From NCBI GenBank assembly GCA_002118135.1, contig BDIU01000404.1, positions 113,071 through 177,070 of the forward strand: a stretch of DNA of 64,000 nt, given 5' to 3'. The position numbers and the translations under genes are program-made. How positions within the stretch are numbered: position 1 is the stretch's first letter; every line of letters begins with the position of its first letter. The notes under the pieces are model-generated. The model did no database searches and was not told the origin of the DNA. It saw only the letters and a program-made list of their open reading frames with translations. The stretch comes from Trebouxia sp. TZW2008 (lineage: Eukaryota > Chlorophyta > Trebouxiophyceae > Trebouxiales > Trebouxiaceae). Of the stretch, positions 12,701 to 23,800 are shown in pieces.

Positions 12701-13492
12701 TGAGCTCAATAATTTGCTTGGCGGAGATTGGTCAGAATTTCCTGTGTTGTTTGCTCTGCAGGAGGTGTTGCATGCTTCCAGCGGCCAGATGCAGACCTGC
12801 AGTACCTTTCCTTAGTGGCAGCATCTGCCCTTGAGAAGCAACCTGATGCACTGCTGCTGCTTGTGGCGCCTACAGATGCACCCACGAGCCCGAAGGGGCA
12901 GACCGGCATCTTCCTGCTAGCTGGACCTGCAGGTGATGCCCACTTGCATGAGAGTCCTAAGAGGGGTTCGAGGCCCCTTCAGGGCCCCTCCAGGCGGCTA
13001 ATAAGCAAGCCCCTGATTTGGTGGCAATGTTGACATGGCCACTGCACAGCATATACTGATGCTTGCTGGACCACAGCTCCTTGAAGTCCTGTTGATACAG
13101 GCACTGCACGCCACATGCTGCTGATTCTGCTGCAGCAGATGGTGATGATGCCTTATTCCAGCCAAGCCCTCTTTCTGTGCCCTGTTCTGTGTGTCACACT
13201 GTGTGCGGAAGAGCATAGTGCCAGAAGATAGGGTGCTTTGCAATTAAGCAGCGCAAGTTGAAGCACATGCTTGGCTGTGTTTGTTGCAGTAGCTGGGGAC
13301 AATGTGTTCACTATAGCCAACTGTGCTGCAGATAAGGTGGAGCTTGTCAGCAAAACGGTTGCAGACGCGTTTGGTGGGAAGGGAGGAGGAAGATCAGGCA
13401 GGTATCAAGGCAAGGCTGCCACTTTGACACAAGCCCAGATCAAGGAAGCTATGCAGAAAATGACGGCGAGTGTCACAGCTGCTCAGCAGTAA
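9702..13492 (+). CDS. AARSD1: Alanyl-tRNA editing protein, AARSD1/AlaX-M type
   Basis: Eight phase-consistent exons: 9702-9772, 9858-9999, 10128-10263, 10502-10803, 11406-11609 (could start at 11403), 12220-12367, 12762-12932 and 13290-13492, giving 458 aa. The protein is a free-standing relative of the AlaRS editing and C-terminal regions and is expected to hydrolyse Ser-tRNA(Ala) in trans in the cytosol. Landmarks in order: FPEGGGQPSDTG, RRLDHMQQHTGQHLLSA with the HxxxH zinc motif, VDINPCGGTH (the Cys/His half of the zinc site), a helical linker, then a C-terminal domain with FLLAGPA and GKGGGRSGRYQGKA as in AARSD1 and the AlaRS C-Ala region. Length and domain order match animal and plant AARSD1. 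The last domain appears intact. No AlaRS catalytic core is present, ruling out the synthetase itself. Confidence 0.95.
11236..11366 (+). repeat. 15-bp minisatellite in AARSD1 intron 4
   Basis: About nine copies of GTTGACGCCATGAAT with point variants run head to tail just upstream of exon 5. Being in multiples of 15 bp, it gives long artificial reading frames on the minus strand, but it lies inside the intron. Confidence 0.9.
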
Positions 13493-14910
13493 TGGACCAG
13501 AGCTATGTTGTGCTGAACTCGACTCATTTGCTGAGGCAACGAATAATTTGCGATGTACAACTTGGGACATCACAAAACAGAGCTATGAGCCACTACTGCA
13601 CTGAAGTTATAGCCTGTGCAGACAAGGCAGTCGTGCAGTACAGCTGAAACTGCAGCACTGTCAGTGGGGCTTGCTTGGATGTATTGCTGGAGCAATGGTG
13701 TTGCATCTGGAAGGCTGTCAAGCTAGCAGCTATGCTTGGACCCTGCTTCTTGGGCTTTCCCAAGGCGTGCAAAGATGAAGCTGGGGTGTATTTCCTGCCA
13801 ACTGACCTTGTTGAGAACCAAAAACAGAGGGTGTCAGCATGGTCTGCAGCGTTTTGACATGCAATGAACTCAATCCTGAGGGCAAATGAGTCAGTTACAT
13901 TTTGTTTCTGGTCTGTTTTTCTGCATCCTCTACAGTGCTTATAGCCTTGTTTTTTATACACCACGCCGATTACCTGGCACCTGATGTACTCTATTTAGTA
14001 GGCAGCTTACTCACTTCAACCATGTCAGGAATAAATGATGAGTGCATAGGTCTTGACCTGCATGGTCAAGCTTGAAAGGGGACATGAGACACGCAATCAC
14101 AAAGCACAAGCTTCACCCTCCATGCTTGCAGCATATCACAATGATCTCCAGAACCAAACACATGACTTTGAAACCAGCACAATTCTGGCACACCTGCTTT
14201 TCCAGACGGCTCGTGGAAGATACACCCAGTCTGTTCTCGCATTGCTTCTGCACTCGACAGACATAAATGCGCTTATGAAACTTGCATTGCTGAGAAATGC
14301 AGTGCTGCACACCCCAATACAGTTAAAAAGCGATGATTGCTGTTGTACACAACGTTTAACGCAGGCACTGTAGCCGCAGACCCCTCTAGCAGTTGAAAAA
14401 TACCATACCAAACTCTCACTCCTGATCAAGTCAGGCAGCACATGGCAGACAGAATCAGATTTGCCTGTATCAGCGAAGGAGCTATAGATAGGTCACAAAC
14501 CAAAGCAGCAAAGCAGGTTGTGAATGCCATTAGGCTAGATCCAGGAGCTTATGTGCCACCCTGCTGCAACATTGATCAAGTATAAACGCTTTGCTAACAC
14601 AGAGCTTCTGGACGGAGTGCTGCATGACGTCACAATTCTGACTCAAATATGCAAACCAGGTTATGTGATACAGGCTAGGCACTTGCAAACCCACACCTAT
14701 TGCGCAAACATGACCCTGATGAGTGTGCAGAAGTCAAAGTTGTGGTGCGCAATGTTTGTGAGCTGCAAGAATGGGGACTGCAACTCTGCATACTTCTTGA
14801 ATGACCTCTTTACAACGCCACATCTGGTAGACTACTACATAATTCAGAATTGCAACAGCCTGCATGGCACACAACTTGGTACAAATCTTGCATCACACCA
14901 CTTATGCTTA
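13493..14910. other. Intergenic region, no supported gene
   Basis: This is the 3' flank of AARSD1 followed by sequence with only short unsupported frames. 14551-14928 (+) has a 125-codon frame, but it shows no recognisable motif and its codon composition looks non-coding. Confidence 0.35.
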
Positions 14911-15710
14911 GGCTGTCTCAGATGCTGACAGGTCAATATTCAACTCTGCGCTCTTAGCAATTCTGCACACTAAATTGGATGGCATCGCTGCCATCAACTT
15001 CCACACAGTAACTTTTTTGCTGTGCCTTGGTGCATCAGCGTTCAGCTGACCAGCATAATGGAGCTGCAGAGCAATGCCAGCAGCCTAAGGGACATAAGTT
15101 ATATCACATAGAAGATGCCTAGGCTGTCTCAGACGCTGGTAGCTCAATGATCAGCTCTGCCTTGGCATCGGGTGGCATTGCTGCCATCAACTTTTACACA
15201 GTGACTTGTTTGCTGCATCTGCCTGCTCCAGCAGTCAGCTGATCAGCCTTGCTGAAGCTGCAGAGCAATGCCAACAGCCCAAGTGACACAAGTCACATCA
15301 CATGAAAGATGCCTAGCTGTCTCAGACGATGGTCGCTCATCAATCAGTATCGCATTCTCAGCGATTCTGTGCACCAGAGTGGGTGGCATTGCAGCCATCA
15401 ACTTGCACACAGTAGATTTCCTGCTGCGCCTTGGTGCACCAGCAGCTGAATGACCAGCCTTACTGAAGCTGCAAAGCAATGCCAACAGCTTAGAGGACAC
15501 AAAGTGCATCACATGAATGATCCCTAGGCTGTCTCAGACGCTGATAGTTCATCAACCAGCTCTGCCTTCTCAGCAATTCTGCATACTACATTGGGAGGCG
15601 TGTTGGCCATCAATTTCCACACGTCAACTTTCTTGCTGCGCCTTGGTGCATGAAGGGCCAGCTGGTCAGCATAAGTGAAGCTGCACAACAATGCCAACAG
15701 CCTGGGATGA
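14911..15710 (-). repeat. Four tandem copies of a ~200-bp exon-like unit
   Basis: Units begin at about 14920, 15121, 15313 and 15527, each opening with a close variant of AGGCTGTCTCAGACGCTG and sharing the CATCAACTT(C)CACACAGT segment in mid-unit. Read on the minus strand, the two rightmost copies encode related peptides of ~60 residues with L-A-L-L-C-S-F, A-P-R-R-S and R-I-A-E in the same order. The two left copies have lost the frame. This looks like repeated duplication of one exon plus flanking intron. Confidence 0.85.
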
Positions 15711-15841
15711 TTCCTTCCTCTGCTTGCCTGTCTGAAGCTGTCACTGGCAATCAGTGGGGACCAGATGCTTAAGATCCTCTGTGCGTTCTGCTCGCTTTCG
15801 TTTGGATCCAACAGCATCCAGGCGTTGCCATCTTTGCGCAA
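15524..15841 (-). CDS. Unrecognised exon/ORF at the end of the four-copy array
   Basis: A 105-codon minus-strand frame ends in TAG at 15524. The first half reads like a globular helical segment (NAWMLLDP, ILSIWSPLIASDSFRQ). The second half is the repeat unit (LLALLCSF...APRRSKK...NVVCRIAEKAELVDEL). A similar frame, 15512-15243, continues in the next copy. The frame may be the last exon of a minus-strand gene whose earlier exons lie between 15900 and 16250; I could not place them. There is no recognised family and no confident start. Confidence 0.4.
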   Translation of the reverse strand: MRKDGNAWMLLDPNESEQNAQRILSIWSPLIASDSFRQASRGRNHPRLLALLCSFTYADQLALHAPRRSKKVDVWKLMANTPPNVVCRIAEKAELVDELSASETA

Positions 15842-16300
15842 TCAAGAACAGCAGACACACTGTTTTCAGACTGCAAAGGCTGATACAGGGCAACTACTGT
15901 TTGCTTTCTCCTGTTTGACACATGATTGTGTTGCAGCCTCGACATGCCTGCTGCCAAATGACTATGCAGAACGGCACAAGTGCAGCATATGCATGCTTGC
16001 AGACAAGTCACATGAATGCACCAGAATGAACTCTTGGCAAGCAGGCATCATGAGACATCAGTTCAGAAGATCAGCGCCCTTGACTTACATCACTGACATA
16101 CTTCTGCATGCCGCCATAGTCAGAGTCCAGAAGTTCCGAGGCTTTTTGCTTGTGATGAAACGAATGACGTATGATTTCACGCTGCAGCAAAGGCCAGATG
16201 TGCAGCGTGTAATCGAGCCTTTGCTGCAGAAACTTAGTAGCAAACTGCATGGCAGGTCAAGCCATGGCCAAATACCTTAAAGCTCTTGTCAGTCCTCCTC

Positions 16301-17042
16301 TTAATCCACAGGAATGTTGTTTTCAGGCACTCCAATGTGCTTGTCCAGCCATTTGAGCTGACCGGGCTTGTTTCCAATCAGTTGCAGCAGCTGATCTGTC
16401 TCGTGTAGATGTTCCTCAGCTGATGGGCAGGCACACACTAGACAGAACGAGTCCCAGCACCCCATGCCCTGAGTTGCAGAACCTCTTGTGAGGTGCAATG
16501 TAAAGCACACATGCAGGTTCCGACTCAAAGACAAGTATCGCTAAATTCAAAGTACATCAAGCAATATTGCGCTCAGCTCACCCGCTTCATTTGCAGCAGC
16601 ATATAGTCAGCCATGACAACACAGCGCGGCTGTACTATTTGGAAATGTTTTCTTGCTCAGAGAAGGACACAGACGATGTGGTCTCCTGTGATGCCTGCAG
16701 TTGGGTGATGAGCCTCACGCAACTTACAGGTGCACACATTATTCTGTCTTACAACTAGTCACAAATGCTTGCGTGCATGTCACGCATGTCATGTAACTTG
16801 TCACCAATACCTGGCAGCGCCTTGCACAGAACCTGAGCTGAGCAGAAGCAGTGTCAAGGTCTTCTCAAGCTGTACGAGTGGCCCTGTCTCGCTGCAGCTG
16901 ATGTGTGCAGCAGGCTAAGCCCTGCTACTCTCAAGACTGCTGTGTTCTGATGGCCCCCGCTGTCATTGCCTGAGCAGACCGGTGTGCTTCGTTCTGAGCG
17001 CCAGCGCGTACGCAACAGCGCGTGAGTGGCGCCGTTCAGCAC
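16301..17042 (-). CDS. Small protein with a probable mitochondrial presequence, unknown function
   Basis: Two 3' exons are well supported: 16634-16582 (ends AAG CGG|gtgagc) and 16468-16301 (56 codons with stop). They join in phase to read VVMADYMLLQMKR then GMGCWDSFCLVCACPSAEEH and a C-terminus ending PENNIPVD. The likely first exon starts at ATG 17042 and encodes an Arg/Ser/Ala-rich, acid-poor leader (MLNGATHALLRTRWRSERS), typical of a mitochondrial targeting peptide. The exon joining it to 16634 is not resolved, so only the ends of the gene are firm. The C-terminal region looks conserved but I do not recognise the family. It is transcribed divergently from the SNF5 gene with 239 bp between start codons. 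Confidence 0.55.
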
Positions 17043-17281
17043 AGTGTTTTTGCCTGTTTGAGCCTGTTCGCTTGTCGAAGGGGCCGCAACCTGTTGCTCA
17101 TCTCGGATTCTGAATTTGCTCGAGCAATTTATTGATCAGGAACTCGACTCAATTGCCTGCTGCGTTGCGTTGGCCAAATGTTTTCCCTGCTTATGCCCCA
17201 GCATACCATACGCTAGCGAGCTGCAAGGCGCGCGCGTGGCAAAGCCCCTGAAGTCACGCGACGAGCTTGCCATAGCTGCAC
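17043..17281. promoter_or_regulatory. Divergent promoter between the small minus-strand gene and SNF5
   Basis: The 239 bp separating two head-to-head start codons is unusually CpG-rich compared with surrounding introns (including a GCGCGCG run near 17228). No TATA box is evident at a sensible distance. Shared promoter function is inferred from the arrangement. Confidence 0.5.
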
Positions 17282-18088
17282 ATGTTTGACAACGAGCTTG
17301 TTCCCATACGTCTCGACGTGGCAATCGACAACCAGCGCTTCCAGGATACCTTTTGCTGGGACTCGCGTGGATCTGCACAAGCAGCGGAAGCTTTCGCTGA
17401 AAACCTATGTCACGAAAACAAGCTGCCTCGAGCAGTCGTGCCTACGATCGTGAGTGCTATAAACCAGCAGGTAGCAGCTTGCAGGAGCTCCAACGAGGCA
17501 GCAGGTGCTGACGAGCTGAATGAGGAACGCAATGAGATCATCAAGTGAGCTCTTCTGGACGCAAGCCGGTTGACTCCATGCGCCAAACTAAAGTCAAAGC
17601 TTGTTCAGGTTAAACATAAAGCTTGGTTCCTTGAGGTTGCATGACCAGTTTGCATGGAACGTAAACGACCACAGCGCCAACCCTGATGACTTTGCAACCA
17701 CGATCTGCGTAGAGAACGGTATCGACAGGGGTTTTGCTCCGCTGATATCTTGGCACATACGCGACCAGGTGATATGGCAGTTCTCCTTTGATTACATGCT
17801 GGAACTGTGCATTGTTACCTATCTGGCCAGTAAAGTAGCAGAACTTCTCAAGGTGTGCAGAGACTTACATATTGTGCCCAAGTGCAGGTGTTGAATCATA
17901 GGCAAACAGCAAACAGAAAAGCAACCCTGCCACCAGTAAACCCTGCAATGTTGGAAAAGCAGCAGCCTCCCAGCCGCAGGACCAGAAAGAAAACACCCAA
18001 GCCGCCAGCAGACACAGGGTACACCAGCACATATAGCTCAGGCAAGCACAACCAGCGCCTTCAATACAAAAATGCGTCACAGAGCTGA
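17282..18088 (+). CDS. SNF5/SMARCB1-family chromatin-remodelling subunit (BSH/SFH1-like)
   Basis: Three exons (17282-17544, 17609-17768, 17888-18088) join in phase to give 207 aa. Residues 3-70 form the first SNF5 repeat (LVPIRLDVAIDNQRFQDTF... NKLPRAVVPTIVSAIN) and residues ~88-140 the second (LGSLRLHDQFAWNVND... GFAPLISWHIRDQ). Proteins of this family are core subunits of SWI/SNF and RSC complexes, and the two repeats bind other subunits and transcription factors. The C-terminal ~65 residues are basic (SRRTRKKTPKPP) and may bind the nucleosome acidic patch, as in SMARCB1 (inference). The protein begins directly at the SNF5 domain, without the N-terminal winged-helix-like region of animal homologues, and is close in size to the short plant BSH. 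Q-rich exons downstream (19456-20407) might belong to a longer isoform. Confidence 0.85.
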
Positions 18089-18147
18089 AGCCAAATGCAA
18101 TGCATGGCTGACAGCCAGACACCTAGCTGAGTATCTGCTGCTGTTGG

Positions 18148-18445
18148 TTTAGGATAGCACAGGACACAACTGGTTGGAGACAGTTGACTGCTCCAGTATG
18201 TACCTAGCTGGGCCTGCTGAGCCTGCCTGGGATACGGTTAGGATGAATGAAACTGAATGAATGCTGCTGTTGCAACTGATCAATGGTCTTGATCAGTGGC
18301 CTGCAACGTCTCCAGCAGTGCTGATTGATTCATTCGTTTCGTCTCGTTCATTCTGAACGTGTTTTGAACAGGCTCAGTATGCCCAGCTAGGTACAGACTG
18401 GATTAATCAACTGTCTTCAAACATTTTGGTCCTGTGCTATTCTAG
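18148..18445. repeat. Foldback (inverted) repeat, arms ~115-120 bp
   Basis: 18148-18265 is the imperfect reverse complement of about 18325-18445. Shared blocks include GCCCAGCTAGGTAC and TCAACTGTCT. A third copy, in the orientation of the right arm, lies at about 19045-19160. This looks like a small non-autonomous mobile element, but no ORF or clear target duplication is visible. Confidence 0.75.
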
Positions 18446-18634
18446 ACCATTTGTGTTCAGCATGAAGGGCGGTGAGGTCCTCATACACGGCATTGCATGT
18501 CTCTGTTGTATCTTTGTCATGTCTCATCTGTCATGTTTTAACTGTGTCATATCTCTGTATGACTTCATGATGCTTGATCAGGTGTTATTCGGCGACCTGA
18601 GGAATGGGCCTATTGGCAATTTCAAGTTGGGAGC

Positions 18635-18805
18635 GCTGATGCACAGCCGTCTATGGCCTCTCAGCCCACCTCTGTTGTGCACAGCCAGGTGACCAAAGCT
18701 TGCTGATGTCTGTGCCAAAGCTGTATAGTGATTGCACAGCCATCTATGGCATCTCAGCTCACTCTCCTTGTGCACAGCCAGAGGGCCAAAGTCTGCTGAA
18801 TATTG
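18635..18805 (+). repeat. Two-copy tandem repeat (~100 bp)
   Basis: The segment GCACAGCC(G/A)TCTATGGC(C/A)TCTCAGC, followed by TTGTGCACAGCCAG, occurs at about 18640 and again at about 18738. Confidence 0.75.
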
Positions 18806-19044
18806 CATCAAACCTGCACCCTGACTGATGGCATCAGGATACTCGCATACTCAAAAGTCATGTGTTTGTGCAGGACAACGTGTCTGCAATGCCCTCACAA
18901 AGAACGAACAACACAATCCTGTCTCATGCCAGGTCACACAGCTCACCACAAGTAAGCTGTCTGCAGGCAAAGTTTGAGTTGCCCTTGTACTTCAGTTCGT
19001 GCTCAATGCATGCTATCATTGTCATGCTGTGATGTCTCCTGCCT

Positions 19045-19160
19045 GTGATTTGTTCATTTCATTTCACACGCATTCTAGGCAGGCTCAGCAGGCCCAACTA
19101 GGTACGTACAGGTGCAATCAACTGTCTCCGACCAGTTCTGTCTTGTGCTAATCTGAACCG
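19045..19160 (+). repeat. Third copy of the foldback-repeat arm
   Basis: Shares GGCTCAGCAGGCCCAACTAG, then TCAACTGTCTCCGACCAGTT, with the arms at 18148-18445. Confidence 0.7.
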
Positions 19161-19165
19161 TCTCT

Positions 19166-19330
19166 TGCCTGTGAGGTCTTGCACAAGCATGCATTTTCTG
19201 GCCTGCTTCTCACTTGACACCTTGTCTTTGGTGTCTGCTTCATGGTTATGCAGTGATGTACCTTGCCTGTAAGGTGTTGCACAAGCATACTTTACCTGTC
19301 ATGCTTCTGACACGATCTCAGTTGATTATG
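19166..19330 (+). repeat. Two-copy tandem repeat (~100 bp)
   Basis: TTGCCTGT(G/A)AGGT(C/G)TTGCACAAG occurs at about 19166 and 19263, each followed by a related CTTCT(C/G)AC segment. Confidence 0.6.
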
Positions 19331-19355
19331 TTTTTTGCTTCTTGCAGGTATCCCC

Positions 19356-19409
19356 GGCTGCCTCTATGAACAGAGGCTCCCGTAATGACCTATAACAGCA
19401 TAGATGTTC
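19356..19409 (+). repeat. 54-bp dispersed element, copy 1
   Basis: Starts GGCTGCCTCT, contains the short complementary pair GCCTCT/AGAGGC and GGCTCCCGT.ATGAC, and ends near GCATAGA..TTC. A closely similar copy lies at 59378-59432, 40 kb away and in the same orientation. Confidence 0.65.
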
Positions 19410-19455
19410 AGTTTGTATTTTCTGCACGAATACAAATTGTGATGTGTTTCTGCAG

Positions 19456-20407
19456 CTTCCTGGACAGAGCACAGCTGCGTCTAATCAGTCTCAGCAGGCT
19501 ACTGCAGCACAACCAGTGCCTGGCTGGACTGCTCAACATCAGCAGCCTCTGCAACAGGCAGCCCGCTGGACTCCCCACCACTTGCATTTTGTGCAGCAAG
19601 CACAAGCGATCTGGCAGAAACTGAATCTAGCAGCGCTAGGGATGGCCATGCCACAGTCAGTTGATGAGGTGTGTTCTGATGTGTGACTTTGGGCATGAAT
19701 ACACTGTGACAGCAACAGTTTACTTGCAGCACAAAGGCTTGAGTGTTGCTGCCACATGTGATCTCGGCAATTTTCCAAAGCTTGCTCGTCAGTGCAGTGT
19801 TGGCAATCTGTTTCCAGCTGACCAATCATTATGGATTCTGACATTTTGGCAAACAATTTTTACAAGCTTGTCATAAAGTGTCTTGAGTTGTTAGTGTGTC
19901 CACAGTCACTTCTTATGCTGCACTGAGGTTGTTGTCAAGCCAGCAGGGCTGTTCATCAAGACTGACTTTGAGTGCTTGCCTTGCTAAATTGCAACGCTGA
20001 TCACAGATCATGCCGAGACAACTGCTGTTGCTGCGCTGCAGGCTGAAAATGTCATCAAGGCTTTGCAATACAGTCAGCAAAGCCAGCAAAGTCAGCAAAA
20101 GCAGGTGAGCAAATCCCATAAGCTTTGCTGTGTCACATGCTGCATGAAGTGCAAGGAGCATGGCACTGACGTGCTGGCTTCTTATGTGTAGTTTACACTT
20201 CCTGGCATGCAGGCTGAAAATGAAGCCAGCACACGTGCACAGCCTCTGTATAGTGTCAGACCTAGCAGTATGACGAGTCCTGTTCAAGACACAGGAGCAA
20301 GACCTGTGCATGCTCAGGGGTACAGATATACACCTCCGCAAGGGTCACAAGCTCAGATGCATCCCTTGCTTTCAGACTACGCTGGCATGCAATACCCAGG
20401 CTACTGA
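19456..20407 (+). CDS. Q-rich C-terminal exons of an incompletely resolved gene
   Basis: Three phase-0 exons, 19456-19668, 20042-20104 and 20213-20407, are each preceded by TGCAG and give 135 residues plus TGA. The sequence is low-complexity and Gln/Ala/Pro-rich (QSQQATAAQPVPGW, QQSQQSQQKQ, GYRYTPPQGSQ), as in activation or phase-separating tails. Exons 2 and 3 both open with A-E-N, suggesting tandem duplication of an exon edge. Upstream, 18874-18931 may be another exon. The 5' end is not identified. It could be a longer isoform of the SNF5 gene or a separate nuclear protein. Confidence 0.5.
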
Positions 20408-20827
20408 TCTGAGTTGAGGCTGGACCATGCCAAGCCCAGGCTTATAGTATGCCTTGGAACAGTGGCTTTGCAAGCTTAACTTAAAAGTCGATATTTATGC
20501 TGGCTGACAATTGTCTGTAAAGTAATGCTTTACCAGCTTAAGCTGGGGCATGTTCTCAGCCAGTTCTGCGGCCATTTCGAACCTGTAACGCCAGCGTTCA
20601 CCTTACATGTGTCGTTAGGGCGTGTCTTGCATTGTATTGCATACGGGCGACCTCACAGGCTGACTTGGTAATTCAGATCCAGTCTCGTTCGGTTTTCGCA
20701 CTCATCGACAAGCATTCTAAGCACCTTCGGTCGCAACACGGGCACTTTGGCCTAAGTCGATTTCCAGTGTGTACTTGTGTACCCGATCCTCGCCTGAGCT
20801 TGGCACAAGCTCTAGGGCTGCGCAGAC

Positions 20828-23800
20828 ATGGCTCTGTCAGACGACGAGGAGTTCTTTGATGTGGAAGACGAACCTGAAGACCACTTCCACGAAGCTGCTG
20901 AAAGTACGCCTCACACCGTATTCTAGACCGGATCGAACAGACTTGGCACAGCGGTTGCTGCATGTCTTGACTTGCTACTGCTGACTTCGGTTCCCTGATT
21001 GTAAGTCTTGATGGTAAGCCAGGCTGGCATGTGCTTGCAGGTCGAACAGGCGGGCAAGCCAGCACATCGTACTCAGCACGTGCAAATGCAACCTTGAACT
21101 ATCCTGCTCATGCGTAAGTCCACATGTACTCACAGGTAGCTTATGCTCAGCCACATTGCAAGCCTTCAGCCTCATGCCTTGATCATTTGCAGGGCTGCAT
21201 TTGATGGCAGAGTTGCGGATATGTTACAAATAGTCAGGCTTTGGGATGAGACGCAGCGCATGCTGCTTGATCCACAAGGCAACACGGTGTGTGTCATGCA
21301 TGCATGCATGCTGCGATTCTATGGCAGTTTGAGAGCAGTTTATCTGTTCAAGTTGTGTGCCTCGCTGACCCTCATACATGCACACATGTCCTGTCACTTG
21401 GAACTTGACAGCCTGTACAGTGGCTGTTGCGCAGCACCAGCTTGCATGACGCTGATGGTTGCAATGCATGCAGTATAGTTGTGATGGTGTCGTGCTTGAC
21501 TACATTCCTGAGTGATTGCTGCGCCTAGTCAACAATGCCTAGTGAGCATATTGTCATGCTTGGCAGAGTCACCAAGTGCATGTTACCACCGCGCATGCAC
21601 ATCTGCAATGTAAGCCATCACTTGCCAATCAGCCTGAGCTCCGCAACCTCGACTTTGTTCATCTTTCCTCATTCTGTGACATACAACTTGCAGGTACTTC
21701 ATGTTGCCATCATCATGAAACAGGAAAAGGCCGTGCAAGCACTGTTAGACACAGGCTTTTCTTCAATGACCAGAAACTCTCGGCGATGGACAGCATTGGA
21801 TGAAGCTATTGCCACACGGCATCATGGTATCACAAAACTGCTGTACACACATGCCTATGCTTACAAGAAACAGCGCATGAAGGAGAAGAAGGCGCAGCTG
21901 CTGGTCACATGCAATGAGCTTCCTAACTATTCTGTCAAAGTAAGAGTGAAACCCTGTTCCCAAACTCATCTTGCCTGCATTGCCACAGTGTATCCATGAT
22001 TGTCAGGCATTTGCATTGGAAGGAGCAAGATCATGCAAGGTTATGAAGCACACCTTCATGTACCTGCATAATCATAGCTGATTCGCGCATCTTAAGGACA
22101 TTTGCATTGAAAGCAGCAAGACAAATATGACCTTGTATTCAGCCCTTGTTGGATGTTGTGCATTCAGACGTGTTCGCATACATCCCATTTAGATTGTGTA
22201 AGTTGTGTTTCTAGGAAGTGACATTCCGTGAAGTAAGTTATTGACAGTTTGTTGACTTGAAAGTTGATAAGGCAGGAATTCACATGTCTGATGCAGGTCA
22301 GCTGGCAGCTTGGCAGCTCAGTCTTTGGTGTGCTCCTTCGCAGATATGCGCCATCAGACACATATCAGGTATTGCTGTTGCCCTGCCCAGCAGGCAAACC
22401 ATGACATACGGCAGCAGCATTCCTCTTGCTGAAATGCGGCATGCAGGATGTGATGAGCTTGACCTTTGTGCATTGGTTGTGTCAAGCAACCGCAGTTTGC
22501 CAGGCATTGTTGTGGCATTCCAGCATATCAATGGCATGTGCGTGACTGTTGCAAAACATTTTGATTAGAGCATGCTGAAATCCTCAGCTGCTTTTGCTGT
22601 TGAGACAGCTTGATTCTTACTGACAATGCCTCCCTTGCACAGTCACGATGCAGAAGCATACATCTGCCATGGATGTCTAAAGGACATCATGATGCATGTG
22701 GGTGGCACTGTCATGGGACTGGACAAAGATTCAAACTTATCTGTTACAGCTGTCTACGTCAGGTGTGGAAAAAGGACACCATGATGCGTGTGGATGGGAC
22801 TCTAATGGGAATGGATGAAGAGTCCAAGAAAATGATTCCTCAGTGGCGAAGGGGTCACTTTAGCTTGCTGTTTGACGCCTCAACTCAGCCTGCCAGCGTC
22901 TTCATATGTGACCACCAGAAAAAGCTGTTTGCCAACATGGCTGACAGGAAGAAGAAGAAAGCCAGGGATATGGATGGAGAGGTGAGTCATCAAGGGTTTT
23001 GTTTGCTGCAAAATGCATAGCACATTTATGTTAGTTGCGCAGTCATGCAGGACATGATTGCAATTTAACGTGGACAGGATCAGCTGCAGGGTCTATCTTG
23101 TGCTGTCACACCTTACTAGTGCTCCTAGCTACTTGTGGAGCACTAGTGCCTGCATGCGCCCTTTTCAGCATCAAAAGGATGAAAGTGTAATTGTCACCTC
23201 TGGAAAAGGATGCAATTTGTTCTTCAAAGTGAACATGACAAGGTCTCATCTTGTTGAGTCTGCATTGACTTAAAGAGCAAAAGGATTGATGGCAGCGCAG
23301 CGCAGCGCAGCGCAGCACAGCACAGCACAGCACAGCACAGCACAGCACAGCACAGCACAGCACAGCACAGCACAGCACAGCACAGCACAGCAGACAAACA
23401 GAATGTAAAGCATGGCATGGCATGGCATGGCCTAGCACCGTATAGCGCAGCGCAGCACAGTGCAGCACAGCACAACACAGCATCGCAACGCACAGCACTA
23501 CCCAACATCCTTCTCAGCCAATTCATCTGCTGAGCCAACCAGCATCTCAGCATCACCTGTGCTGTTTGATAAACATGTCGCTTTTCTTTTTGTGGGCAAT
23601 GCAGCAGACAGACACAAAATGTCCTGCATGATGCAGCCGACAGACGCAACCTTCCTTTGCGGTCCACGAAACAGGCCCAATTTTTCTACAGACAAACAGA
23701 TGCAGTCTGTTATCATATGCAGCAAACAAATTTGCCTGAGCTTTCGACGTGATGCATCAAACCAATAGTCTTCCTGCACAATGTAGCAGAGACATGCAAT

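Noticed and set aside
12955..12995. GGTTCGAGGCC, resembling a tRNA B box
   Set aside because: No acceptor stem or A box could be fitted around it, and it sits inside an AARSD1 intron.
15765..16280. 171-codon plus-strand frame
   Set aside because: No recognisable motif; it overlaps likely minus-strand coding sequence and has no splice or promoter support.
23106..23667. Cys/Ala/Val-rich minus-strand frames of 130-147 codons
   Set aside because: They derive from the pentanucleotide CAGCA satellite.
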